From the NCBI GenBank assembly GCA_033964015.1, contig CM066912.1:33111205-33175204 (forward strand): 64,000 nt of DNA, given 5' to 3'. The position numbers and the translations under genes are program-made. Below the pieces are notes generated by a model. That model worked only from the letters and a program-made list of their open reading frames with translations, did not search any database and was not told where the DNA came from. Positions 46,590-58,385 of the stretch are shown one piece after another (within the stretch, counting starts at the first letter, position 1; each line of letters opens with the position of its first letter). The stretch is from Scolanthus callimorphus. Lineage: Eukaryota > Cnidaria > Anthozoa > Actiniaria > Edwardsiidae.

Positions 46590-46735
46590 TGGGGCCGGTT
46601 CCTGAAAGGTTGGATAAAGTTATCCATGATAAAAGTTATCTGTTGTATAGGATTTGTTCAGGATTTATCCGTTGGATAAGCGTTTATCTATAGATACATA
46701 ACTCTTAACTGACCTTCTAGGAACCGGCCCCTGGA
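46590..46735. mobile_element. MITE with GGGGCCGGTTCCT ends
   Basis: GGGGCCGGTTCCTGAAAGGT at the left pairs with the right end CTTCTAGGAACCGGCCCC. The interior carries inverted GGATAA/TTATCC words. About 140 bp. Confidence 0.75.
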
Positions 46736-46887
46736 GATTGGGGTCGAAACCTGGAGATTGGCTGTACAAACCAATAAAACAATTTCTGAATATTAAAAAA
46801 AGGCCAAATAACCAAAAAAAAGGACTTACATTAATTTATTTGTGTTCCTTGTTATATTGTTTCATTGCCTTCTTTGCTCTTAGGGAG

Positions 46888-47297
46888 CATTAATTATTTA
46901 TGCCAGGGGGTGGGCTGGCAAGAATTAAGGGGGGCCATGTTAAATTGGGCACATTCAAGTAGAGGGGTCACCAGAAAATATGAAAATAACTGTGTGGGGT
47001 CATCTAGGTTTTTGGAAGCAGTGACATTAATTAACAAGAGGATGCACGCTGTATAACTACAACAAACTGTTCATGCATGCAGTTGTAGGAAATTGCTATG
47101 TCTTAAATACAGGAAATGGTATTGGTATTCTACAGACAGACAGACATATTTTATTGGGGGGGGGGGGGGCTTTTATTATTATAAGCTTGACTAATGGGGC
47201 TTTGAGGTTTTTATTGATACTTGGAAAGGGGTGAAGAGGTTTTTGGGGCTGCATGAAAAATCTTGCCAGCCCACCCCCTGGAATAAATAAGGATCGT
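46888..47297. mobile_element. Inverted-repeat element with CCAGGGGGTGGGCTGGCAAG ends
   Basis: ATTATTTATGCCAGGGGGTGGG at the left pairs with CCCACCCCCTGGAATAAAT at the right. It contains a 16-G run at about 47156. Confidence 0.7.
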
Positions 47298-47609
47298 CCC
47301 TTACAATACAAATCGGTTTACCTGTTTTTACAGCTAGTTTCAATTTGGATTGCACAAATCACAGCTCAAAATCATATATTTTTCTCTAATGGAAAACATT
47401 TAAAAAAAACTATCAGATTTCCAAGCCAAACCGTGAGATCATGCCTCAAACCATGAGTCTCACGCTGAAACCCCGAGAGTTGCAGGTCTGAATAAAATTA
47501 ATGGAAGTTCATGTTAGTCATTGTCGTACTCTTTTATTTCAGGCAAAAGACGAAACACAAAATAACATGATCATCTGGTAAAATGGGTAAGTCATGTCTC
47601 TGTCACTAT

Positions 47610-47927
47610 CAGGGGCTTATAAAAGTAGGGGTGTTCCTCTGATAATATTCTTAATGAGGCGTTTTGACAGACCTAGTTGTTTTAAATTGGTATCTGCTGT
47701 GGTCACGTATATTAGAACAACAATAGCAGAGAGAACCACATTCTTAATCAAAGAAATCAGTGTTTGCACGTGAATATTGGGTTGTAAATGACTGGTGTCT
47801 GTAAAGCTACTGATAAAATGAATTTGATTGGCTAGAAAAACAAAAGCTAATTACTATTATCGGCTAAAACCATTCTAAAAATAACTAGGTGTGTCAAAAT
47901 AGAGGAATGCACCCCTATGAGCCCCTG
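47610..47927. mobile_element. hAT-like MITE (CAGGGGCTTATA ends), copy 2
   Basis: Same ends and inner ATTTTGACA/TGTCAAAAT pairs as 16019-16578 but shorter inside. Flanks GTCACTAT (47602-47609) and TCAATAT (47928-47934) are a target-site duplication with one mismatch. Confidence 0.8.
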
Positions 47928-48495
47928 TCAATATAGGGCAAAATGCCTTAAGTTAAATAACAATAAGACATATTTTAAGTCAACGAATAGAAAAAGATGA
48001 ACCAGTATGCGGCACCCAAGTTTGGGTACACAGATAGCATGCTGTACTTCTGCGAGCTCTGGCACTGCCATGCTTTGGCTTCCATCCATCAAACCTTTTG
48101 AGACCCTTAGACAACCCTATATATTTTTTTGATTGCTTTTATGGTGGAAAATTTGGTTTTGAAGCCTCGCTAAAAGTCCTTGTTAGTTCACCTGCACGTT
48201 TCCAAGTTGTAAGGCCAATTTCAGACGTTGAAATTTGTCGTCGAATCAAATTATTAGAAATTTCATTTGCAGCTTAGAGGACACTTTATCTAGTGCAAAA
48301 GGTAAATCTAGGTGAACCATAGGAGAACAAAAAGGAATGTAAAGTGTGTTTTTCTTGTTCCTTCTTCCTTTGGTTATAAAATGGAGAAAACCAGTCGGCT
48401 GAATTGGATTCGATGCAGCAAAAGATCCACGTTTGAAACAGGCCATAGTTTGCATACAGTTCGCAGAATTATAAAAACTGCAGTAAGAAAGATTA

Positions 48496-51400
48496 TCAAA
48501 AACAACAGGCTCCATTTTTACTGAGACAATTCTCGTCCGCGTCTCCGCAAACTTCTATCCACTTTTCGTTCTCGACGGGTGTAGGTGCGATAACTTTTGT
48601 GTTGAGATCCAATCTTATTTTAAGCGGTAAGTACATGGCACCGACTACACCTTGTCTGTGGAGAGAGCAGAAAATACAAACACTTGGTTAAAAGAGTTTA
48701 GAAAATAACACCTATTTTATATGGTGAATGTGCGCATTCTGATTGGTTAAAAAGCGTGTTTGTAAGAGACCTGAGATACACGATTGTCACGCAACGCCGT
48801 CGCGCGTGTGTATGTTATTTTCTAAAAGCAATAAAAGTACTTTCCGCTTGCTCTCTGGTTTCTTACAAACACTTGGGGAATGTTGGTCGAACTGATAAAA
48901 CTTGAAAGACAGTCGCCTGCGGCTCGTGTCTTTCAAATTTTGATCAGTTCTCCCAACATCCCCCTCGTGTTTGTAAGAAACCAGAGAGCACGCGGAAAGT
49001 ACTTTTATTGCTTAAAAATTTCACATGATTATGATCAAATGCACCTGGTCAGCAACAACCACGAGATAAATTACATTGCCGCTGAATGGAAAATGTATAT
49101 TGCCTCGAACCCAACGGCTCCCGAACTCCGGTTTGGATGTGTTAACCACTACAACACCAACGAAAAACGGAACTGATTCACTGATTCACAGGGGACTTGG
49201 TAGAGAAATATGTAGAGAGAGTATAGATAGGCCCAAGTCCAGCCAGCTACCAATGAGAACGACGAGGATCACATAGTCGGATTCACTTTGTGTGTCGTTG
49301 CACTAGGTCAGCATATAAATAAATTAGCAAAAATCTGTAAAATATTGACATTTATATGAGATCCTGTGAAACTCAAAAGAATACCTCACAATAGTAGTAG
49401 AAGCAGTTTACACAACTAGGTGAATATAATACAGATTTGTCGTTATTTTCAAAGAGAAGACCTCAAACCCAAATCGTTACCATGACAACACTGATAAATA
49501 TACGGAGGTATGTTGCCAACGCTGTTCTTTAACCAAGATTGCCTGAATAATTGAATAAGATAAAGACCTCAATAACTCTTGAACCTTTAACGCTATGAAC
49601 GTCAAACAAACGCCATTCCTCCCCATTTTGAAAGAGCTTTCTTCTAAGCACACAATTATTCCTGTAACACTGCACTTACTTGTTGACTTCGACTCTGAGA
49701 AGACGTGATATAGTACTTGGATTCTGATGAGTATAAAATGCCTCGTAGAACGGTATTCTTGACATGGCCCATTTTTTTCATCCTCGGATCTGTTAAAACT
49801 GCTGAAAACCTACAACAATAATATCAAGAGAGATTTTCACTTTTTTTTCTTCGCTTGATTTTTGATTGGCCAGATCTGGTTCAAAATACGTCATCAGTCA
49901 ATCTCGTACCCAGAGCCCGTCATCTTTTGGCCAGCGGCAAGATTCAGGGCTCTGGGGGAATCGTTTTTTTAAAACCCAGATTCTGGGTTTCCGGTTTAAA
50001 AGTTGTATGAAAGTTCGTTACGTTTTTGATCTACCACGCATGCTCACAAATCGGATTCCCCCAGAGCCCTGAATCTTGCCGCTGGCCAAAAGATGACGGG
50101 CTCTGGGTACGAGATTGGTCATCAGTATGGAATGTTTGGCTTGAGCGCGCAGGCGCCTCTTTGAGAGTCTCTTCGTCGGGCATGGTGTTGGCTTTCCGAG
50201 GCTAGATTTTATTTGGTGTGTTTTGGAAGATTTGCAGGCTAGATGGGATGATCCACCTTAAGGTTACTGAGAACCTTCGCGCACGTTGTTCGAAAAAAAA
50301 ATCATACACGTCCTTAGTTTAACCAAAATATGTCAACCTATATATCGTTGGAAAGCTTATAGAATGGACTAGCGGGCTATGGCAAAAATAAATTACTTAT
50401 TGATACCTTTTATTTTTTTTAAAGCATTGATTAAATATTTTGGTGTGCTATTTTCACGAGCTAACGCTGTCGAACTGCTGGACCATGACTCCCAAGTAAC
50501 ACATTGTTTTAATCCTTAAAGGTGTTTCTCAAAAACCGTGTCTGCGATTTTTTAAATTTTGTTTAGTTCAACAGTTATGAATTTTTAAAATTTTTAGAGC
50601 GTGAAAATTCCACAAAATTTGACCTTCGAAATTTAAAAGTTCGATAACTTTTGAGCAAAGCAAAATTTTAAAAAACGCAGACACGGTTTTTGAGAAACAC
50701 CTTTAAGGATTAAAACAATGTGTTACTTGGGAGTCAGGGTCTAGCAGTTCGTCAGCGTTATCTCTTGAAACTCTCACAGCCGAATTTTTAATAAAACCTT
50801 TAAAAAATTTGTAATTATGAAAAAAATAATTCTTTTTGCCATAGTTCGCTAGTCCATTCTATAAGCTTTCCAACGATATATAGGTTGATATGTTTTGGTT
50901 AAACTAAGGACGTGTATGATTTTTTTTCGAACACGTGCGCGAAGGTTCTCAGTAACCTTAATTCTTACATTGAAATACTCATGGAATACAGAAGCTATCG
51001 GAAGACCTAACACGATAGGATTGATGCTCCTCCTTTTCAAAAATACCCTGATCAAAACCGTCGTTTTTGAAACTGAGTCACGGCCAAAACCAAATTTGGA
51101 AGTATTTGCCTTATTTGGAAGTGATGGTAGATCCCCTTCTGATAAGAATTTCGGCGAAATTGAGAAAGTAACAATTTAAAGTTCAACACCTGAAATGTAG
51201 ACCATGTAGACCGTCCCCCCATATAAACCACCACAACTGCAAACACCCCTCCCCCAAAGGCTCCCCCTCCCTATTTCCCAACTGTCCCCCCTCCATATAA
51301 ACCACCACAACTGCAAACACCCCTCCCCCAAAGGCTCCCCCTCCCTATTTCCCAACTGTCCCCCCTCCATATAAACCACCACAACTGCAAACACCCCTCC

Positions 51401-54400
51401 CCCAAAGGCTCCCCCTCCCTATTTCCCAACTGTCCCCCCTCCATATAAACCACCACAACTGCAAACACCCCTCCCCAAAAGGCTCCCCCTCCCTATTTCC
51501 CAACTGTCCCCCCTCCATATAAACCACCACAACTGCAAACACCCCTCCCCCAAAGGCTCCTCCTCCCTATGGGGAGTTTGCAGGTGTTGCGTGACATTTT
51601 GAATCTTGATCCTAATAAAATGAAAATACCATATTTGAAAAGAGCTTGCCGGAACTAGAAAAAACCGAAAATTTGAGTTGATTTGTGTAAATATTAGCAA
51701 AGTTATTGGCGCCCTAAGTAGGCTGTTTCTCTATACTTTTAATGTTGCCCACGACAACATTAAACCTATAGGAAAACAACCAACTTCTGACGCTCATAAC
51801 TTCTGTGCTATTTATCGAAACCACCTCCACCTGAGATCAAAATTGAAAATGTCACGCAACACCTGCAAACTCCCCATTTCCCAGGCCGTCGTAACGTCGC
51901 ACGCGATGATCAGGGACGCTCCGAATCCTCCAAGGCTGAAAACCGAGCCTACATCCTTCCCTGGGTTCCTACCTCTTGATTTCCTTTAGCTAAGAAAGCT
52001 GGAAATAAGAAGTTGCCGAGGCTGTAGGCTATCAGTGTGTTGTTATGGTAACAATGTTTCTGGAGCACGTGAGGATGTGATCCCACGATGATGTTAACAC
52101 CCAGTGCTGTCAGGTTCTTCACGATGTCACGCTGTTCTGCTGTTGGGTTAGAGTCGTACTCCGCTCCAAAGTGAAGGTAGACCACTATAATGTCGGGCTT
52201 GTAGATCTAGAAGAATTCACTTTTTGTTAAGGGGGGGGGGGGGGGGAGGGGGGTTCATGATTATTTGCCAAAAGTTCGTAAATGCAGTTCTAAATTAGAA
52301 TATGTAATCATCCCCAGATCACTTAGACTGCTTGCAGTTCCTTCTTTGGCGAACGTCCGTAATCGAGAGAAGGTCCTAGTCATACATTGTAGTTTGTTTG
52401 CGCGCTCGTATTTCCAGCTCACGAGCTGTCGATCACCAATTTACCGTGGAATTCACTCGTCATGTGATAATTTTGTCTATTTAGCCCACCGAAAGCCTTT
52501 GTTGTCTAATAGCCAATCATAGCACCCGAAAAAAACTGGATCAAACTAAATAACCAAAGAACACCGGGCGCAAAGCCCTACCGTTGGTTGTTTTCTATAT
52601 CAACAAATGTGTGCTAGCAATCGTGACATAAGCCTTGGAACTTGGATGCGTCTTGTTTTGAGCACGGAAATTGGAACTGGGTCACTGGGAAAGGACATCA
52701 AAGATTGCTAGATTGGGGCTTGGATTTCTAATCTCTCTTATACTAAAAGTATACACGACGATGGTTCATATTGCAACCCCCGAAAATACAAACTATTTCA
52801 CAACCCCAAAATTACCTGACATCCAAATTTTTGCATCCAAAAAGTGTCCCTGAAAAGACTTTCAATTAATCCACTGATCGCATTAAAAATTGTCAAATGT
52901 GTAATGGCCCCCAAACCATATTTTTAGAGGTATTCCCTTGTTTTGCGCGCTCACGCGCGCTGTTTGTTCGAAGAGGTATATTATACCTTTTTTAAGCGTC
53001 GTATATCTCTTCCCGCCATGTTAGTATTGTTCAGGACGGCCGGTCCGGATCGAAAGCTTGTTATGTTTGATCCTAAGCCACAGTGCACACAGCCATATAT
53101 AGTGATGTTATGAACATAAGAGAGAATTCCAATTTTTACTCCTTTCATGGTCTTGATCACTGGCGCCTGGAGGAAAATGGAGAGCCTGACTAATAAATCA
53201 CTTCCATATATGGAAACTTCTAACGACTTTCAGGAGGGAATTTTCACTAGAAAATCGGGAATCCCCCAAATGTGTTGGTTACTGTTGTTGTCGGTGGGGC
53301 GGTATCGTACAAGCCTTTACTTCGACCTGTGATGGCCGTTGCCATTATTGACAGTACCATGCAGAGTGATAGATATGATTTTCCCTGGTCTGTGATGGCT
53401 GAAACATGGTTTAAGTACCAAAACCCTGAGTAGTGATGGCTGGGAAATAACCAGTACCATGCTATGATTTTAGAGAGCAAGGTAACACCATCTGAAGTAC
53501 ATTTATGTGTACCAGGATTATGGTTGTCCTTTGGGGCCATACTGGCATGTTACCGTAGGTTTACTCAAGTAATACCCGCATATGTTCTCCTGCTGTAACA
53601 AGCGAGAACATTCCTCGTGAAAGCTTTCCTTGTGAATGCAATCATACAACAGTTGCCACATAACAAAAAACAAACAATTTGGAAGGTCTTTATGTATTTT
53701 TCTTCGCATCACGTACAACAGCAGGGAAATTCACGCCAAAACTTTCATAAGTTTGCGAGAAAATTTGCTCTCTTGGTCGCATATTTTTTCTCGGTGAAAA
53801 TCGAGTGAAAAGATTAGCAAACCCACAGAACAGGCAGCCTGTACGGATTGTAAAAAAAACGACAACATTTTCTTTAACATTTTTCCTGTTTTGCCTACAT
53901 GACTACATTCGGCACATCGCAACACTAAATATGGTAAGGGAGATTTTCTAAAAAAGGAGTGCCCAGAATTTATTTTATGCAACACACAGGTATTCCACAG
54001 TACGGAGTGAAAAATCTTAAACTGTCGCATGTATCTTGATTTCACCACAAGATCAGCTCCCTGCGAAATTAACAGAATTGCAACACAAGCTTTCAAAAAA
54101 TAAGCTGCGTGGGTTACCTGTGGTCTGTCTCTAGATCCGCTGGTGAATCCAGCAACGTCTAGTCCCAGGCCGTTTAACACTTGCCAGGTGGTGTTAGCTG
54201 AGTGCTCTCCAAAGTCATTCATGTGATTGTTCGCGACGTTTAAAACCTGGAAACCTGCCCATCTATATCAAAAGCAATTTTGATCAATTCACCGTTTTGG
54301 CGCTTGCAATTGTTACGATCGCCATACAAACGTACGAGTTGTCCGCCGTTTTCCATCGGGATGTTTCTTCATCACTCCTGTTTTCCCAATTACGTTGCCA

Positions 54401-57400
54401 ATTTAGCAAAAGAATTCACTCAATAAGCTATCAAAAGTTCGTGTATTTCTATGACAATCTCCTCACGATGTCCGCACATTTCGTGAGTGTAACATGCCGG
54501 TCGCATCGAAACCGTCACGTGACACTTGGCGCCAAAATGTGAATTCATTTAGTGAAGCAGACTGGCGCCGAGCTTCAAAAATTCAGTTGTTGCTCGCAAT
54601 TTCTGCAACTTATCCCTCCAAATGTTACTACGTACACTTCTCCTAGTATTTTTGGGTGCGTGTGGTCTGAGGGCGAGGAGACAGACTGCGCGAGCAAAAA
54701 ATTCCAAAACGACAGTCTCCTTTTCTTACCTGTTTCTTCCTATCTTTAAAAAAACTCCACTTAATTTTAGCTTTGATCGGGTGTGGAAAAATCTCGCAAT
54801 TAGGATTAAAGCATTTTATATATTTCTTACAGCTGTTTCAGGTAACACGCGACCCAGTGCATTCAAAACATCGATAGAGCTTTTGGCAGTTGGGTTTTCC
54901 TGTGTAGTCAATCAAACCATGTGAGCCAGTCAGATCTTTGCCTTGTTTTGCCTAGTGCAGTGAATTGGCTTCTGTCGTGACATGTCTCGCAAGGGAAGCC
55001 AATCGAATGCACTGAGTAAGGATATGATTGGCTCACACGACACGGATTGCATTGATGGACATCACAGAAAACCCAACTGCCAAACTCTGGCGGCAACATC
55101 CGGCGAAGTCGCGTGTTACCTGAAACAGCTGTAACTAATATTTGGCTGAATCCTGAATGGTTGTTACATACTTTAATGCTTGTCCAGCCTCTTGCTTGGC
55201 TCTCAGGAATGTTCCAGTCTCAGTTTTATCGTGATACTCAGCTTTCTCATCAGATGGATATAGTATCGGGGATTCTAAGTTGCCCATAGCAATGTCCGAG
55301 GCACAAAGGTATGGTTCCATATTTCGTAGCGTATCTTCATAAGTGTACATGCTGTTCTGAATATAATGGTTAACGGGACCGGAAAAGCTGATATCTCCTA
55401 CGAAATCTATGGTAACGTTCTCTTGGTTACCTGTTTAAAATGCAAAATGAAAATTAAATTAGGAATTATTAATAATTACTTTCAAAATCAGTTTGCGAGC
55501 AATCCTTTACCAAATCTCGAACCCAGAGCTTCCCGTTTTGTCGCCTCGCTAGGGAGATTCTGACGCATGCGCGAGATTTGATACAGAGCCGTTGAAAGAA
55601 ACAACTTTCTGCAGCATGCCCCAACGTTCAAAATCCGCCAAAATCAAGGATGCCCCCAGAGCCTGCGAGCAGACGAGCCGAGGAGCTCTGGGTACGAGAA
55701 TGTCCTTTACCATCAAATTAAATCTCGCGCATACGTCAATGGTTCTCAACAGAGCCTTCCCCGTGAGGTGGCTTTTGAGACGCGTATACGGCATGCAACG
55801 CGCCATACTACTGACATCCAGCGCGCGCAATGGGGAGTTTGCAGGTGTTTTGTTTTGATCCCAGTAAAATAAAAATACCATTTTTGAAATTTCGATAAAT
55901 AACACAGAGGTTATGATCGTCGGAAGTTGGTTGTTTTCCTATAGGTTTAATGTTGTGGTGGGCAACAGTTGCCCACCACAACATTAAACGTATAGAGAAA
56001 CACCCTACTTCGGGCGCCAATAACTTTGCTAATATTTACCTAAATCAACTCAAATTTTCGGCTTTTTCTAATTTCGGCAAGCTCTTTTCAAATATGGTAT
56101 CTTCATTTTATTAGGATCAAGATTAAAAATGCCACGCAACATCTGCAAACTACCCATAGCTGGAATCGTCAATTCGTTTCCTATGACTTCGACTTTAACG
56201 CTTTTCTAAGTAATTTTTGAGTCTTGAAGGTCATTATCATGAGGGGCTGCTCAGGTAGATTAAGGCATGGGTCAATGCTTGATTTTGACCTAAAACTAAG
56301 GGGGGTGGTCAACTCCTTTTGAAAATGCACAAAACAAGGGAATAACTTGTTCATAAGATCAGTATGGATAAACTCTCCAATAACAATCATGTACACTCTT
56401 CATCAACTCATCACGTGACCTATCACATTTCTTAACACCAAAAATTCGAATTGTCAACATATTTGTCAAAAGTCTGAGCGCTAAACGCAAGTTTTCGTGG
56501 AACCTTTTCTTATGAATAGATTAAGGCCATCAACATGTACAACTTGTCATCTGAAAACTTGAAGATATTTCTAAAATACGTTAAAGTATTCACGATTATA
56601 TTTTTCAGGGGACTGGGTCGAGTAAGTAATTCTTTAATTTCTCAGTAAAAATAGATTAAGTCCTAATTATCCAGATGCAGTTTTGAGGACATTGCCATTA
56701 GACACGTTAAAAGTTAAAGGGTGTTTAGTTTCATTGGGGTTTTCAACTCAGACTTTTAAGCCAAACAATATGAAAGGGATACTTGCGTGACACCAGAAGG
56801 TTAAATGTCACACACCGGTCGGTTCTGATGTCATCATTTTATGTAAAGTAACAAACATAAAAATTTTCATGAAGCAAGATACATCATAAACAACATTTTG
56901 ACCACCCCCTCACATTTTTGATAAAGAAGACGAGACCCATGCCTTAATCTGCCTGAGTGCCTCACCAGAACTGAGGCGAGCTGGGAACTAGAGCTCGTAT
57001 CAATGAATCGCAGTCATCAAGAAGACGAGTCTCTAATTCCTGCATGTTTTTATTCAAAATTTCACCGTTTTATTTCGCAGCTTGCATTCGATGAAATTCT
57101 TATCACATATGATCTTCTGTCACTTCCTAATCAAAGGATAAATGATTCAAATATGGTTTTGGCCGAGAAGTGTTTTTAAAAACACGGCATTTTTTCAGCG
57201 GGGCATATTAAAATTATTCAAATTTCGTTGAAATTCTTATCAAAAGGGAATATATCGTCACTTCCAAATCAGGTAAAAGCTTCCAAATTTGGTCATGAGC
57301 GTGTCAATGAAAACGACTGGTGAGGGTAGTTTTGGTATGGAAATACCTAGGGGGTGGGGGTGGGGTCTTTCATGCTTACCACTCTGTGCTGAAGCAAGAT

Positions 57401-57446
57401 GTACAGCAAACAGTACGACAGCCACAAGTAAATGAGCTTTTGTCAT
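48496..57446 (-). CDS. CapA/PgsA-like poly-gamma-glutamate synthesis protein, copy 2
   Basis: Seven coding exons (5' to 3'): 57446-57380, 55430-55172, 54262-54118, 53166-52987, 52206-51973, 49809-49680, 48655-48496, with every splice site and phase matching copy 1. Signal peptide with MTKAHLLVAVVLFAVHLASA, then VDFVGD-type motif (IDFVGDISFSGPV), VANNHMNDFGEHSANTTWQV, VYLHFGAEYDSNPTAEQ, VGSHPHVLQKH and SLGNFLF, ending in a Cys-rich tail ...ADENC...ACCF. The metallophosphatase-type active-site residues are all present. Only one break is seen: a T run at 49772-49778 (A run in the gene) is one base short in exon 6. The product is likely secreted or in a vesicle lumen, with nematocyst capsule polymer synthesis as the expected role by homology. 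Confidence 0.9.
48824..49015. repeat. Palindrome in intron 6 of CapA-like copy 2
   Basis: AAGCAATAAAAGTACTTTCCGC...CTCTCTGGTTTCTTACAAACAC pairs with GTGTTTGTAAGAAACCAGAGAG...GCGGAAAGTACTTTTATTGCTT. The centre is near 48920. Confidence 0.9.
49899..50117. mobile_element. Mutator-like MITE with 9-bp target-site duplication
   Basis: Long terminal inverted repeats begin CAATCTCGTACCCAGAGCCC and end with the reverse complement. A perfect 9-bp duplication GTCATCAGT flanks it at 49890-49898 and 50118-50126. Nine-base duplications are typical of Mutator-like elements. Related copies: 59458-59677 and fragments at 59085-59405, 28351-28385 and 55660-55702. Confidence 0.85.
50262..50957. mobile_element. 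696-bp foldback element flanked by TTAA
   Basis: Almost the whole element is an inverted repeat: GGTTACTGAGAACCTTCGCG at the left and its complement at the right, with further pairs such as GTTTCTCAAAAACCGTGTCT/AGACACGGTTTTTGAGAAAC, meeting near 50610. TTAA flanks both ends (50258-50261 and 50958-50961). TTAA suggests piggyBac-type movement; no transposase is present. Confidence 0.9.
51213..51570. repeat. 74-bp minisatellite, five copies
   Basis: CCATATAAACCACCACAACT, GCAAACACCCCTCCCCCAAA and GGCTCCCCCTCCCTATTTCC repeat five times with few changes. Minus-strand open frames of 65-93 codons here are repeat artefacts. It abuts the element at 51569-51877. Confidence 0.95.
51569..51877. mobile_element. 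Inverted-repeat element with ATGGGGAGTTTGCAGGTGTT ends, copy 1
   Basis: ATGGGGAGTTTGCAGGTGTT and GCGTGACATTTT at the left pair with AAAATGTCACGC and AACACCTGCAAACTCCCCAT at the right. Inner AATGTTG/CAACATT also pairs. A second copy is at 55830-56158; both lie in introns of CapA-like copy 2. Confidence 0.85.
55830..56158. mobile_element. Inverted-repeat element with ATGGGGAGTTTGCAGGTGTT ends, copy 2
   Basis: Opposite orientation to 51569-51877, sharing TTGGTTGTTTTCCTATAGGT, CAACATTAAAC and ATTAGGATCAAGATT. It has a perfect central hairpin around GTTGCCCACCACAACATTAA. Confidence 0.85.
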
Positions 57447-57721
57447 CCTTGGAACACAAATGTGAATTAGAATGTAAGTTTTACTTGGAGGGAAGAACTA
57501 ATTATGACCTACTATGATCACGGGGACATAGAGCCGATTTCATATAACTGTGAAACGTACCGTGACACGGCGCGGTACTGTCGCGGTGGCGGTACGGAAC
57601 CTGGCCTGCTGTAGATACCGAACGAAACCGCGTAGTCGCGGTACGATCACGGTCGCGGAGCGGTACAACTTTGTCGCGGAACTTTCACAGTCATACGAAA
57701 TCTGCTCTATAACAATTAGCC

Positions 57722-57957
57722 TGTGACGGCGCCGCCATTTTGTTTCCAGGTGACCCGGCAAAGCAGAAAAACTACAATGACCCTACAATGGTTCCTAAAC
57801 AAATAGGAGTACTTTTTTGTAGCTTGGTCAACTTTTGTACCATAAATCCCAGCAGACGTCGCTTTTCAACAAAACCCGCACGCTGCTTGGCCTCGTTTCC
57901 ATGCTGGAATAAATCGGCTGAAAATTCAAGATGGTGCTTGTGTGACAAAGGCGAATG
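57722..57957. mobile_element. MITE copy related to 12871-13130
   Basis: GGCGCCGCCATTTTGTTTCC at one end and GTGACAAAGGCGAATG at the other match the 12871-13130 element in inverted orientation, including GGCCTCGTTTCCATGCTGGA. The left tip is lost. It sits just upstream of CapA-like copy 2. Confidence 0.75.
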
Positions 57958-58019
57958 GACCAATTTCGATATATTTAAATTCCGACTTGAATATACGATG
58001 CATGCCGATGCGGTTTCTT

Positions 58020-58385
58020 CCCGGGGGGGGGGACTCCCATATTTTTTGACCGGGGATGATCGTCGTATCTTTTAGGGGTTAAAATCACGTTGGTTTGGTC
58101 TCTTTTAGGGGTGATCTTGATCTTCAATAAATTTTAGGCAGATTGGTATCTTTTAGGGCCGAAACTGTGTCCAAATTGCTTTTTCTCATGATGCTGCTTC
58201 TAAAAACCGTGTAAGAAAGAGAGATTTTTCGATGAGAAGACGATGAATTAGAAACAAACACGGAAATGTCTTCATGGGTATTTTTCCCCTGTTACCTGTG
58301 TCCTTCGCGCCTACTTGGCACATAAGACCTCATCTTTTAGGGTATCTTTTAGGGTAATATTTTTTTGGAGCCACGCTATGGCCCG
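58020..58385. mobile_element. Family B element, partial copy
   Basis: Begins with a G run and GGACTCCCATATTTTTTGAC, followed by repeated CTTTTAGGGG words, as in 36268-36671. The opposite end is not well preserved. Confidence 0.6.

Larger units (their letters stand above)
44319..48495. other. Intergenic region with small elements, no supported gene
   Basis: A 109-codon plus-strand frame at 44463-44792 is the longest open stretch and shows no recognisable domain. Palindromic elements lie at 45555-45697, 46590-46735 and 46888-47297, and a hAT-like MITE at 47610-47927. 45960-46005 is an ATAAA-rich run. Confidence 0.5.

Noticed and set aside
51176..51700. Several 65-93-codon minus-strand frames
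   Set aside because: Artefacts of the 74-bp minisatellite.
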